Source of the DNA: Bacteriovoracaceae bacterium
GTDB lineage: Bacteria > Bdellovibrionota > Bacteriovoracia > Bacteriovoracales > Bacteriovoracaceae
Length of the DNA stretch: 12,085 bases
Direction of reading: 5' to 3'
Assembly: GCA_947448095.1 (NCBI GenBank)
Contig: CANFNN010000067.1
Span: 1-12,085, forward strand
How positions within the stretch are numbered: the stretch's first letter is position 1; each line of letters opens with the position of its first letter. Of the stretch, positions 1 to 5,924 are shown piece after piece. The position numbers and the translations under genes are program-made. The notes under the pieces were generated by a model. That model searched no databases, was not told the DNA's origin, and saw only the letters and a list, made by a program, of their open reading frames with translations.

Positions 1-571
1 GAAAGTCAGGAGAGAGAAAATTGTAATTAGGAACGGAAGGATCAGAGGAAGATCTGATGCAAAGATTCACAGTTGGCCTGAGATGAAGTGTTTTATGAAT
101 ATGATCAGTACCGGATGAAATACTATAGACATCGCCTGCATCCATGCGTTTTGTACCTTTAAGAGAGAGTTCGCCGAATGCAATTTCCCTCGCCCCCGTA
201 AAGACATTCGTAGGCTTAAAGGAATAATCCTGAACAACTACGGCCCCTTTGAGACACTGGAAGGCGCCATAAAATGGATGGGAATGGATTCCCGTATCAA
301 GTTTATCCCAAAAATAAAGTTCCATTCGGAAAAAATTATTTTCTTTGAGCAAACAATTAAAATCTGAAAAACTGCCAGCGGGGTAATGACTTTTAAGCCC
401 TGTTCTCAAAACTTCATTAATCAGCTCTTCTTCATGAAAAGATTCATGTAGCGAAAATGAGGCCAGAATATTGGCCGTTTCAATAGCAATGATGTTGGTG
501 TCTTGTTCTTTTTGCCAAAGATTCAATAAAGGAGAATACATTCGTTCAAGATCAGAAGAAAAATCACTCAT
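1..571 (-). CDS. Cupin-type putative metalloenzyme, partial (3' end outside window)
   Basis: Reading leftward from an ATG at 571, an open frame of 190 codons runs off the window edge. The first ~80 residues are probably helical. A cupin core follows: HSHPF (H96, H98, P99) with YGAF after it looks like cupin motif 1, and GDVYSISSGTDHIH (H157, H159) is a candidate motif 2 that would supply the third metal ligand. The protein is clearly paralogous to the minus-strand cupin at 2625-3470: both have F..FN..L..N..FF before the motif, the H-x-HPF pair at the same residue numbers (96/98), and SF.PTN after it. The ATG overlaps the stop of the upstream methyltransferase as ATGA, so the two should be co-transcribed and translationally coupled. 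Iron or another divalent metal and an oxidative or isomerising reaction are expected from the fold. The substrate is unknown; the context suggests a peptide-modifying role. Confidence 0.8.
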   Translation of the reverse strand, partial: MSDFSSDLERMYSPLLNLWQKEQDTNIIAIETANILASFSLHESFHEEELINEVLRTGLKSHYPAGSFSDFNCLLKENNFFRMELYFWDKLDTGIHSHPFYGAFQCLKGAVVVQDYSFKPTNVFTGAREIAFGELSLKGTKRMDAGDVYSISSGTDHIHKTLHLRPTVNLCIRSSSDPSVPNYNFLSPDF

Positions 572-1545
572 TTGGTTATAATTCCACGTTGCTCATATTT
601 ACTCAGTGGCTGATAAAAGCCATTCCAAAAATCTCGCATAAGCCATAAGTATAAATGGACGTCGTGAGAAGTCGTCGGACGATTGAGTAATCCAAGAAAC
701 AACTTAGCGTTCTCTAAAGTAGGAAAAGGACCCCTTTCAAGAACATTGACATTTATTTTTAAAGCATCCCTAAAACAGTGGTTTTCTTTCATTAAATCGA
801 AGTCATAAAAGTTCCCCTCGATATCAGGGTTAGGATCTTGGGCAACCTCACCTTTTATGATCACTACCGAATATGGAAAAACTAAATGATAAACTGGATG
901 AAGACCCTTATTGATGAAAAATTGGGTCGCAGCGTTTTTCACCCCTAGTGAGGAATGAAAAAACTCGTCTAAAACGATAACCCCGCCATCAATGACTTTA
1001 TCCCAAACGATATCTAATGCTGACTTGGTAGATTCATAAAGGTTGCAGTCGATGTGAATAAAAGAAAATTTACCGGGGGCCTTAAAATCAAAATCAGCTG
1101 CTGAAAAATCTCCCATCCAAGGAATAATGGTCTCTTCAAGACCAAATGATTTGATGGCGTCTTGAAATTGAGAAAGCTGGGATTCACCTTCGAGACTTTG
1201 ATAGTCTCCTTTTTTATAATAAGGATTCTCTTTTGGTCCGCTAGCAAAGGGAGCACCTTTAAAAGTATCAAAAGAATAAACTTTCTGATGATTCGGCTTA
1301 AAAAGTCTGCCCAAAAAATGACTCATTCCGCCCTTGGCCACGCCAAATTCGCCCGCCATGCCTCTATCTGTGAGGTTATGCTTCTTGATCAAAGAGAAAT
1401 AGAAATATTGGGCCCAAGGATAGGTTGGAGTACAGGACAATTGCCTCAGATCCCCAGCAAGTTCTTGAAAATCCGATGGAAAATCATCGAAGGTGAAAAT
1501 GTGGTTAGGAAAGAGGATTTGCTGCAAAAGACGATTGTTATTCAT
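568..1545 (-). CDS. TylF/MycF-type SAM-dependent O-methyltransferase
   Basis: This 325-residue protein has a class I methyltransferase fold of the TylF (macrocin O-methyltransferase) type. The SAM-binding glycine-rich loop is GEFGVAKGG (residues 65-73) and strand 2 ends in SFDTFKG (91-97). HIDCNLYEST (164-173) followed by GGVIVLDEF (187-195) is the family signature; D166, D193 and E194 sit where MycF-type enzymes bind Mg2+ and the catalytic acid (MycF has Asp-Asp; here Asp-Glu). Characterised members methylate hydroxyls of sugars on natural products, which fits the glycosyltransferase in this locus. Start: the ATG at 1545 has no Shine-Dalgarno sequence, but a good promoter ends just upstream, so the mRNA is probably leaderless. 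It is the first gene of a minus-strand operon with the partial cupin. Family assignment is firm; the substrate is inference. Confidence 0.88.
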   Translation of the reverse strand: MNNNRLLQQILFPNHIFTFDDFPSDFQELAGDLRQLSCTPTYPWAQYFYFSLIKKHNLTDRGMAGEFGVAKGGMSHFLGRLFKPNHQKVYSFDTFKGAPFASGPKENPYYKKGDYQSLEGESQLSQFQDAIKSFGLEETIIPWMGDFSAADFDFKAPGKFSFIHIDCNLYESTKSALDIVWDKVIDGGVIVLDEFFHSSLGVKNAATQFFINKGLHPVYHLVFPYSVVIIKGEVAQDPNPDIEGNFYDFDLMKENHCFRDALKINVNVLERGPFPTLENAKLFLGLLNRPTTSHDVHLYLWLMRDFWNGFYQPLSKYEQRGIITK

Positions 1546-1554
1546 TTTAGTGAA

Positions 1555-1582
1555 ATTATAGACTTAAGTCTTTGCCTTGCAA
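1555..1582 (-). promoter_or_regulatory. Sigma70-like promoter for the methyltransferase-cupin operon
   Basis: On the minus strand, TTGCAA (1577-1582) is followed after 16 bases by a perfect TATAAT (1555-1560). Transcription should begin near 1548, about 3 bases before the ATG at 1545, so the mRNA would be essentially leaderless. The -35 hexamer is its own reverse complement and also serves the plus-strand promoter. Confidence 0.65.
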
Positions 1583-1605
1583 AGCATCTGGAGTTCTAAT
1601 ACAAT
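1577..1605 (+). promoter_or_regulatory. Sigma70-like promoter for the peptide gene and JmjC gene
   Basis: On the plus strand the same TTGCAA (1577-1582) is followed after 17 bases by TACAAT (1600-1605), a 5/6 match to the -10 consensus. Transcription should start at about 1612, which is the A of the peptide gene's ATG. There is no Shine-Dalgarno sequence at a usable distance (GGAG at 1590-1593 is 18 bases away), which agrees with a leaderless mRNA. Confidence 0.6.
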
Positions 1606-1611
1606 TAACAA

Positions 1612-1782
1612 ATGTTAAAACAAGATGAAAAAAAAGAATACATATTCGGTGAGATTGAGATTTGCACGTTCGAACAAATTCTCAATGAATTAAGCTCCCC
1701 ACTTGAGATCTATGAAATCTACGCTTATATTCCGTTATCGGCCAGATGTGACGGATTTAACAGTCCAGTCGACCCTTGCTAA
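1612..1782 (+). CDS. Candidate RiPP precursor peptide, 56 aa
   Basis: A 56-codon frame starts with ATG and ends with TAA at 1780-1782. An in-frame TAA at 1606-1608 rules out an upstream start. The N-terminal part is charged and strongly acidic (MLKQDEKKEYIFGEIEICTF), as in many leader peptides. An aromatic stretch with EIYEIYAYIP follows, and the C-terminus is ARCDGFNSPVDPC, with cysteines at residues 46 and 56 and Asp, Asn, Ser and Pro between them: a plausible modified core. There is no signal peptide or membrane segment. It sits directly upstream of, and overlaps by 7 bases, a JmjC oxygenase, in a locus with a PqqD-like recognition element, a glycosyltransferase and a methyltransferase. 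I recognise no family; the precursor role is inferred from size, composition and position. It could instead be a translated regulatory leader for the JmjC gene, or the N-terminus of that protein if a frameshift joins them. Confidence 0.65.
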   Translation: MLKQDEKKEYIFGEIEICTFEQILNELSSPLEIYEIYAYIPLSARCDGFNSPVDPC

Positions 1783-2645
1783 CTTCTCGTCATCCCACAA
1801 AAAATAATTTCATTGGCGAAGAAAGTTTCAAGAATTTTGATTGGCCGTGGTTTCAATCGCTACTTGTCTCGGCCCTGCCTTATTTTCAGACCAATGATGA
1901 ATACGTTACTCTTTCGAATTATTTGAATGCCGAAAAATATCTTTATTCAAGATCTCAATTAGTCAAAGAGATCAGTGAGAAATCTGAAAAAGATTTTTCA
2001 GCAACTTATCCCTGCTCTTTTCGTCTCACTAATATTCAACTTTTGAGTCCTGCCATTCATCTGATTTGCCGACAACTCAGTCAGTCTTTTAAGAAGACCG
2101 TCTTTTGCAACCTCTATTTTACCCCTGGCGTAGAGCGAAACTGCTTTGATTATCACTCGGATATTCAAGAGACCTTTGTCATTCAACTGAAAGGTTCCAA
2201 GGAATGGAAATTCCCTCAAGATAAGAATGAAGATATGATACGCTTCGTTAAGGATCTCACTTTTAATAAAAAAGATGTCGTTGCAGGCCGAGAAAAGACA
2301 ATTCTCTTAAATCAATGGGATCAGTTATACGTTCCTTATGCGCTTGCTCACGGAGTAGAAATTAAGGGAAATGGGCCTTCGCTACATTTAACTTTTGCTA
2401 CGCTTGAAAATCAAATTAAGACGATCACGAATCATTTTGTGACAGAATTGCTTTCACTGGCGGACTTGCAGGATCAGCAATATGAAAAATTTGAACTTAA
2501 TGAAGTAAGGGCGATCATTGGAAGGCTCAAAAAAGCTTCTTTTTCGCTTAAAGCAGATGAGGTGTCTGCGAAAATTATTAACGAAGTTTTTTTGAATGAT
2601 TTAAAAGCATCGAAATATGGTCGCCTATACCCTCAGCAAAGCTAA
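1776..2645 (+). CDS. JmjC/Cupin_4 Fe(II)/2-oxoglutarate oxygenase
   Basis: The 289-residue protein resembles Cupin_4 hydroxylases of the YcfD/ROX group. It has NLYFTPG (112-118), the iron-binding HSD (H127, D129), IQLKGSKEWKF (136-146), the distal iron ligand in YALAHGV (H192) and SLHLTF (202-207), which matches the conserved end of the JmjC barrel. Residues ~210-289 would be the C-terminal helical/winged-helix part. Such enzymes use O2 and 2-oxoglutarate to hydroxylate Arg, His, Asp or Asn side chains in proteins. Start: no in-frame ATG lies in the first half and an in-frame TAA sits at 1758-1760, so the TTG at 1776, inside the end of the peptide gene, is the best start and implies translational coupling; no clear Shine-Dalgarno is seen. 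Its 3' end overlaps the convergent cupin by 21 bases. The neighbouring peptide is the likely substrate (inference); ribosomal-protein hydroxylation is the alternative. Confidence 0.85.
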   Translation: MLTSRHPTKNNFIGEESFKNFDWPWFQSLLVSALPYFQTNDEYVTLSNYLNAEKYLYSRSQLVKEISEKSEKDFSATYPCSFRLTNIQLLSPAIHLICRQLSQSFKKTVFCNLYFTPGVERNCFDYHSDIQETFVIQLKGSKEWKFPQDKNEDMIRFVKDLTFNKKDVVAGREKTILLNQWDQLYVPYALAHGVEIKGNGPSLHLTFATLENQIKTITNHFVTELLSLADLQDQQYEKFELNEVRAIIGRLKKASFSLKADEVSAKIINEVFLNDLKASKYGRLYPQQS

Positions 2646-3470
2646 CTTTGTCTGAAGTGTTAACATATAAGAGTCATGCGAATCGACATAGTTCCAGTAT
2701 TTAGAATAGTTTTCCTGAATAAATCCTTCCACAAATGCTTGAACAGTTTTATTGCCACTGTACCTTGAAAATTGAAGCATGCGGAAAACTTCATCCAGCT
2801 CTAATTTCTCAAACAGATGATTGAGTTCTCCCGCTTTCAAGGGAATTGCTTCCATTAACGTCAAAAGCCTCAGGATATACGAATAATCAGTACGATTTTT
2901 GAGTCTGAAGCCTGGATAATAGAAAAAATGATTGGAGATTTTTAAAGAAGGCAAAAGCTGAGCAACTAAAAGACTAAATTGACCACCTTGATACCTTGAA
3001 AGAAGATGAACTGTATTCTCTTCTATCATTCGAGGCTTATGTTGCTCAATACGCATCGAAGATGTTGCAACAAGCTCCCCCACATCTGCCCAATCATTAA
3101 TAGTATTAGTGGGATTGAACGAGAAGCTGACTTCAAATGGTGATCCTATAAGAGGAATGAAGCAGCCCCAAAAGGGATGATCATGAACTTCAGTACCGAT
3201 CTGATCCATATACATGAGTGTAATAAAAAAAGTGCCATTGTTGACAAGGGTGAGATTAAATTTTCCAAATGCCTTGGGGCCATAATATTGAGAAATGCTC
3301 TGTGCCCTAGGCATCAAGCTCTTAAGATTATCCAAACCTTGAAAGTTGAATGGTTCAAAGACACTTAGAATATCATAAACTTTATGGGGAAAGTCTGCTT
3401 TAGAATCACTCTCAATGATAAGCCTCTCGAGGGCGAGAATTTGTTTTAAGAAAGGATCTGAATCTGTCAT
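2625..3470 (-). CDS. Cupin-type putative metalloenzyme, 281 aa (paralogue of the left-edge cupin)
   Basis: The product has an N-terminal helical region of ~60 residues, then a cupin core with H96-D-H98-P-F (VHDHPFWGCF) and a downstream H155 (ENTVHLL) as probable third ligand, then a helical C-terminal part (~200-281). I chose the ATG at 3470 (MTDSD), because it puts the H-x-HPF motif at the same residue numbers as in the paralogue at 1-571. An ATG at 3485 would add five residues (MMLLI) and overlap the divergent glycosyltransferase start. No Shine-Dalgarno is present at either. It is convergent with the JmjC gene (21-base tail overlap) and divergent from the glycosyltransferase, so its promoter must lie inside that gene. 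A metal-dependent oxidation or isomerisation is expected from the fold; the reaction is unknown. Confidence 0.82.
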   Translation of the reverse strand: MTDSDPFLKQILALERLIIESDSKADFPHKVYDILSVFEPFNFQGLDNLKSLMPRAQSISQYYGPKAFGKFNLTLVNNGTFFITLMYMDQIGTEVHDHPFWGCFIPLIGSPFEVSFSFNPTNTINDWADVGELVATSSMRIEQHKPRMIEENTVHLLSRYQGGQFSLLVAQLLPSLKISNHFFYYPGFRLKNRTDYSYILRLLTLMEAIPLKAGELNHLFEKLELDEVFRMLQFSRYSGNKTVQAFVEGFIQENYSKYWNYVDSHDSYMLTLQTKLALLRV

Positions 3471-3473
3471 AAT
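3445..3473 (+). promoter_or_regulatory. Possible promoter for the glycosyltransferase operon
   Basis: CATAAT (3468-3473) is a 5/6 match to a -10 box and would start transcription about 4 bases before the ATG at 3484, again nearly leaderless. The -35 partner at 17-base spacing, TTTAAG (3445-3450), is poor. The site lies inside the 5' end of the divergent cupin gene. Confidence 0.3.
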
Positions 3474-3483
3474 CAAAAGCATC

Positions 3484-4725
3484 ATGCATTTTCATTCTGA
3501 AGGCAAAGAGAAAATAGGTCTTATCGTACGAGAAGTTGCAACTCAATGGGTTAGCTGCGCCCATATTAACGAGGGCCTCAAACTGGCCTATGAAAATGCC
3601 TCAAACATTGAATTTTTCGAACTCTATTCCAAAAACTCCCATGAGATTGTGGACCGAATAATTAATTCTCAGATCAATTGTCTCGTGTTTCTTGACCATC
3701 AAGTTCGCCCACTGGAAATCTTAAGGAACAATGATCTCATTGAAGCAATTAAAAAACGCAAAATGAGAGTCATCTTCCATATATATGGGTGTTTTGTAGA
3801 CCGCCTAGTTGAGTTCCACACTCTGCTAAATTTACTGGAAGATCAAGACGTTCATTTTATAGCGGCTTCGCCAAAACAAAAGCAGCTTGCAGAGTACTCT
3901 TTCGTTTTACCTGAAGGCTCAGTTCACTACATCCCATTTCCTGTCAAAGACATACAAACAATCCATCCCAAGCAATCTGATCTCAGGGACCATTTAGGAC
4001 TTCCAGTTCAGGGCAGAATGTTTCTCTACACCGGACGAATATCTACTTATAAGAACGTCGAACTCGTGATGAGTCTATTGGCAGAAATACGGAAATCGAA
4101 TAATGATTTGTTCTTTGTTTATGTAGGTTCGTTTGATCAATATGACTCATTTTTGGCAAATGACAAAATGAGCAACCAAGCGATTATTAATGCAAAAATT
4201 CTAAATCAAATTGATCCCAATTCTTCATGGTGTTTTTATCGTGCTCATGTGTCTGAAGAGGAATTAACCAATTATTATCAAGCAGCAGACGCCTTTATAT
4301 CTTTGTCCACTTGCAGAGGAGAAGATTTTGGCATGTCGGTTCTTGAGGCATCCTCATTTGGTCTTCCCTGCTTTCTCACTGACTGGGGTGGCTATAGTGG
4401 TTTTGCCGAACTTGCTCAAACATATTTGGCTCCCGTATCATTTGAAAAAGATGATATTAACATTTCAACTGAAGCGCTTTCCAAAATGATCGGTGCCTTT
4501 GTCCCCTCTACATTTGAGGAAAAAAAAGAAAAAAACAAACAAGTATTAAGCATGTTTGGTCAAAAAGAAACAAGTGTTAGGATCAAAGAATTACTAAAAT
4601 GTAAAAACGCCAATGCCCTTGGCGTTAAGAAAGACTTATTAATGGAAAGACAATTCCTTAAAAAAGCAAAAAGCTGGGAAATTTTCATGAAAATGAAGGA
4701 GCTTTATGGATTTTATGCAAGTTAG
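3484..4725 (+). CDS. GT4-family (GT-B fold) glycosyltransferase
   Basis: This 413-residue protein is a retaining glycosyltransferase of the GT4 type. The N-terminal Rossmann domain begins with KIGLIVREVATQW (10-22). The linker and C-terminal domain show LYTGRISTYKN (181-191; R185 and K190 are the usual phosphate-contacting Arg/Lys). The E-x7-E motif is E280-DFGMSVL-E288, followed by FGLPCFLTDWGG. Such enzymes move a sugar from a nucleotide-sugar donor to a hydroxyl in the cytoplasm. An ATG at 3415 is also in frame, but the added 23 residues lie antisense to the cupin start and precede the Rossmann strand, so 3484 is preferred; no Shine-Dalgarno is present. The 3' end overlaps the next gene by 20 bases. 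Residues ~330-400 are Lys/Glu rich. In context the acceptor could be the modified peptide (inference); a surface-polysaccharide role cannot be excluded. Confidence 0.87.
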   Translation: MHFHSEGKEKIGLIVREVATQWVSCAHINEGLKLAYENASNIEFFELYSKNSHEIVDRIINSQINCLVFLDHQVRPLEILRNNDLIEAIKKRKMRVIFHIYGCFVDRLVEFHTLLNLLEDQDVHFIAASPKQKQLAEYSFVLPEGSVHYIPFPVKDIQTIHPKQSDLRDHLGLPVQGRMFLYTGRISTYKNVELVMSLLAEIRKSNNDLFFVYVGSFDQYDSFLANDKMSNQAIINAKILNQIDPNSSWCFYRAHVSEEELTNYYQAADAFISLSTCRGEDFGMSVLEASSFGLPCFLTDWGGYSGFAELAQTYLAPVSFEKDDINISTEALSKMIGAFVPSTFEEKKEKNKQVLSMFGQKETSVRIKELLKCKNANALGVKKDLLMERQFLKKAKSWEIFMKMKELYGFYAS

Positions 4726-5623
4726 CTTGAAAAATCATTTAAATACGCTCGCCCTGCCGGAGTATCAAAACGTGCCGCTTCTGACTTTTCCCGAGTATCA
4801 TGATTTTCAAAACTATGGAAAATACGTGGGAGAATGCCCATTAGTTTTTTCTTTCGAATCTTTATACCAAAATCCACAAGGCTGGATGGAGGTAATGGAT
4901 GGTTACCTATTTCTTGTCAAACTCCTGTATTCAAAAAAATCACTCAGGACCCAAAGCATCTTACCTCGCCAATCACTCAAAATACTTCCTTCTTCTATGG
5001 AAGGATTTCATTATTCGCACTTCTCCTATCAAACAAGAAAAACTTCTTTAAATACTGACCCATACGTATTTATGGACTACTACGAAAACCTCACCGATAA
5101 ATCATGTCTCAAAAGAAACTTAGATGAGATCACGCTACTTTGTTCGCAAAACAAAAACGTAACACTTGTTCTAAATACTTACCTTAATATGCAAGGAGCA
5201 GATAAGAACCTTTCTTCTCTATTCCTTGGGATAAGAACACTTCCTTCAAATTGCACTCTCCTCTCATTAGCAGAATACAATGGTATTTTGAACATGGAAG
5301 GAGCAACAATGCACTATCTATGCGATGAGGATGTCCAGACGCGCTCTATTTGGCAAGAACTCACGATTAATAAAAATGGAGTGATAAGAAACGAGAAGAT
5401 ATCTCATGATGATAAGCTGATTCATTCTTTCCACATCTACCCAAATGTTAAAAAAGAGATATACTTTCACAAACCACTCTCGAGAGCACTGAATGACCAC
5501 CAAGAAGTAGAGCTTAAAAAAATCGTTAGCTCCTTATCAAACCCATCAGATCTCTTAGATAAAAACTACCACCGATTGATTAAAGACATTATTAACCATG
5601 AAGGATCTCATCATGAGCTTTAA
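4706..5623 (+). CDS. Unrecognised 305-aa protein of the peptide-modification locus
   Basis: I do not recognise this protein. It has no signal peptide, no obvious membrane segment, no P-loop and no CxxxCxxC radical SAM motif. It is rich in aromatic residues (many Tyr, Phe, His). The middle alternates beta-type strands and turns (for example NVTLVLNTYLN near residue 150 and NCTLLSLAEYNG near 185), suggesting an alpha/beta fold. The C-terminus is Lys/His rich and ends HEGSHHEL. The ATG at 4706 lies 4 bases after AAGGAG (4696-4701); an in-frame ATG at 4715 is 13 bases away and less likely. The start overlaps the glycosyltransferase by 20 bases, and the stop overlaps the PqqD-like gene. That places it firmly in the same operon between a sugar-transfer enzyme and a leader-binding protein, so a core modification or scaffold role is plausible. 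Confidence 0.8.
   Translation: MDFMQVSLKNHLNTLALPEYQNVPLLTFPEYHDFQNYGKYVGECPLVFSFESLYQNPQGWMEVMDGYLFLVKLLYSKKSLRTQSILPRQSLKILPSSMEGFHYSHFSYQTRKTSLNTDPYVFMDYYENLTDKSCLKRNLDEITLLCSQNKNVTLVLNTYLNMQGADKNLSSLFLGIRTLPSNCTLLSLAEYNGILNMEGATMHYLCDEDVQTRSIWQELTINKNGVIRNEKISHDDKLIHSFHIYPNVKKEIYFHKPLSRALNDHQEVELKKIVSSLSNPSDLLDKNYHRLIKDIINHEGSHHEL
5600..5605 (+). promoter_or_regulatory. Ribosome binding site deciding the PqqD-like start
   Basis: GAAGGA is followed by a 7-base spacer and the ATG at 5613. This favours 5613 over the in-frame ATG at 5598, which has no upstream Shine-Dalgarno and would place this site inside the gene. The site lies within the end of the upstream gene, which points to coupled translation. 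Confidence 0.65.
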
Positions 5624-5882
5624 ATTAAAAGAAACTGTCATGTATAAAGAAGATCCGCTAAAAGTTGGGATACTTTTTTCGATCGAAAACAAAAATGATC
5701 ATTTCCTGAAGATAAGGGGTGTCGCACAAACCTTTATTAATAATATGCTTGCAGGTAAAAGTTATGAAGAGACTCGTGAGATCACACTCAGCGAATATAA
5801 CGTCGCTCCAGATGTTTTAGATCAAGATCTTTTAATCTTAGAAAACAAACTCAAAGAGATTGATTTTATTGTTTCGAAATAA
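5613..5882 (+). CDS. PqqD-like RiPP recognition element (leader-binding protein)
   Basis: The 89-residue protein matches the PqqD family in size and pattern. Short N-terminal strands (residues ~4-33) are followed by a helix of the form 'R-G-V-A-x-x-F-I-x-x-M-L-A-G' (35-48), then 'SYEETREITLSEYNVAPDVL' (50-69), then 'DQDLLILENKLKEIDFI' (70-86), i.e. the winged-helix layout in which G-K-S/T, Y-x-V and a final D-x-x-x-L-x-x-L helix are conserved. PqqD and related RRE domains bind the leader of a precursor peptide and present it to modifying enzymes in the cytoplasm. Here it stands alone, the last of a run of overlapping genes behind the unknown protein (11-base overlap). No radical SAM partner is in view. 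This is the strongest pointer that the locus makes a RiPP. An alternative start at 5598 would add five residues. Confidence 0.8.
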   Translation: MSFKLKETVMYKEDPLKVGILFSIENKNDHFLKIRGVAQTFINNMLAGKSYEETREITLSEYNVAPDVLDQDLLILENKLKEIDFIVSK

Positions 5883-5924
5883 AACATGAGATCAACTTAA
5901 AAAAGATTATGATAGGATTTAAGG

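Noticed and set aside
1162..1599. Plus-strand frame of 145 codons opposite the methyltransferase
   Set aside because: It is antisense to a gene with a clear family signature and covers the divergent promoter region; its product has no recognisable pattern.
1776..2645. JmjC protein as a housekeeping ribosomal-protein hydroxylase (YcfD type)
   Set aside because: The motifs allow it, but the overlap with the small peptide gene and the tailoring neighbours favour a dedicated substrate.
3415..3483. Longer glycosyltransferase start at 3415
   Set aside because: The extra 23 residues precede the first Rossmann strand, lie antisense to the cupin gene and have no ribosome binding site.
1..5882. Reading the locus as a surface-polysaccharide (O-antigen/capsule) cluster
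   Set aside because: GT4 and TylF genes would fit, but the PqqD-like protein, the JmjC oxygenase and the small Cys-ended peptide fit poorly. It is kept as the main alternative, not fully excluded.
5908..5913. TATGAT as a -10 box for the ASST-like gene
   Set aside because: There is no -35 partner, and the predicted start would fall downstream of the ribosome binding site that this gene appears to use.
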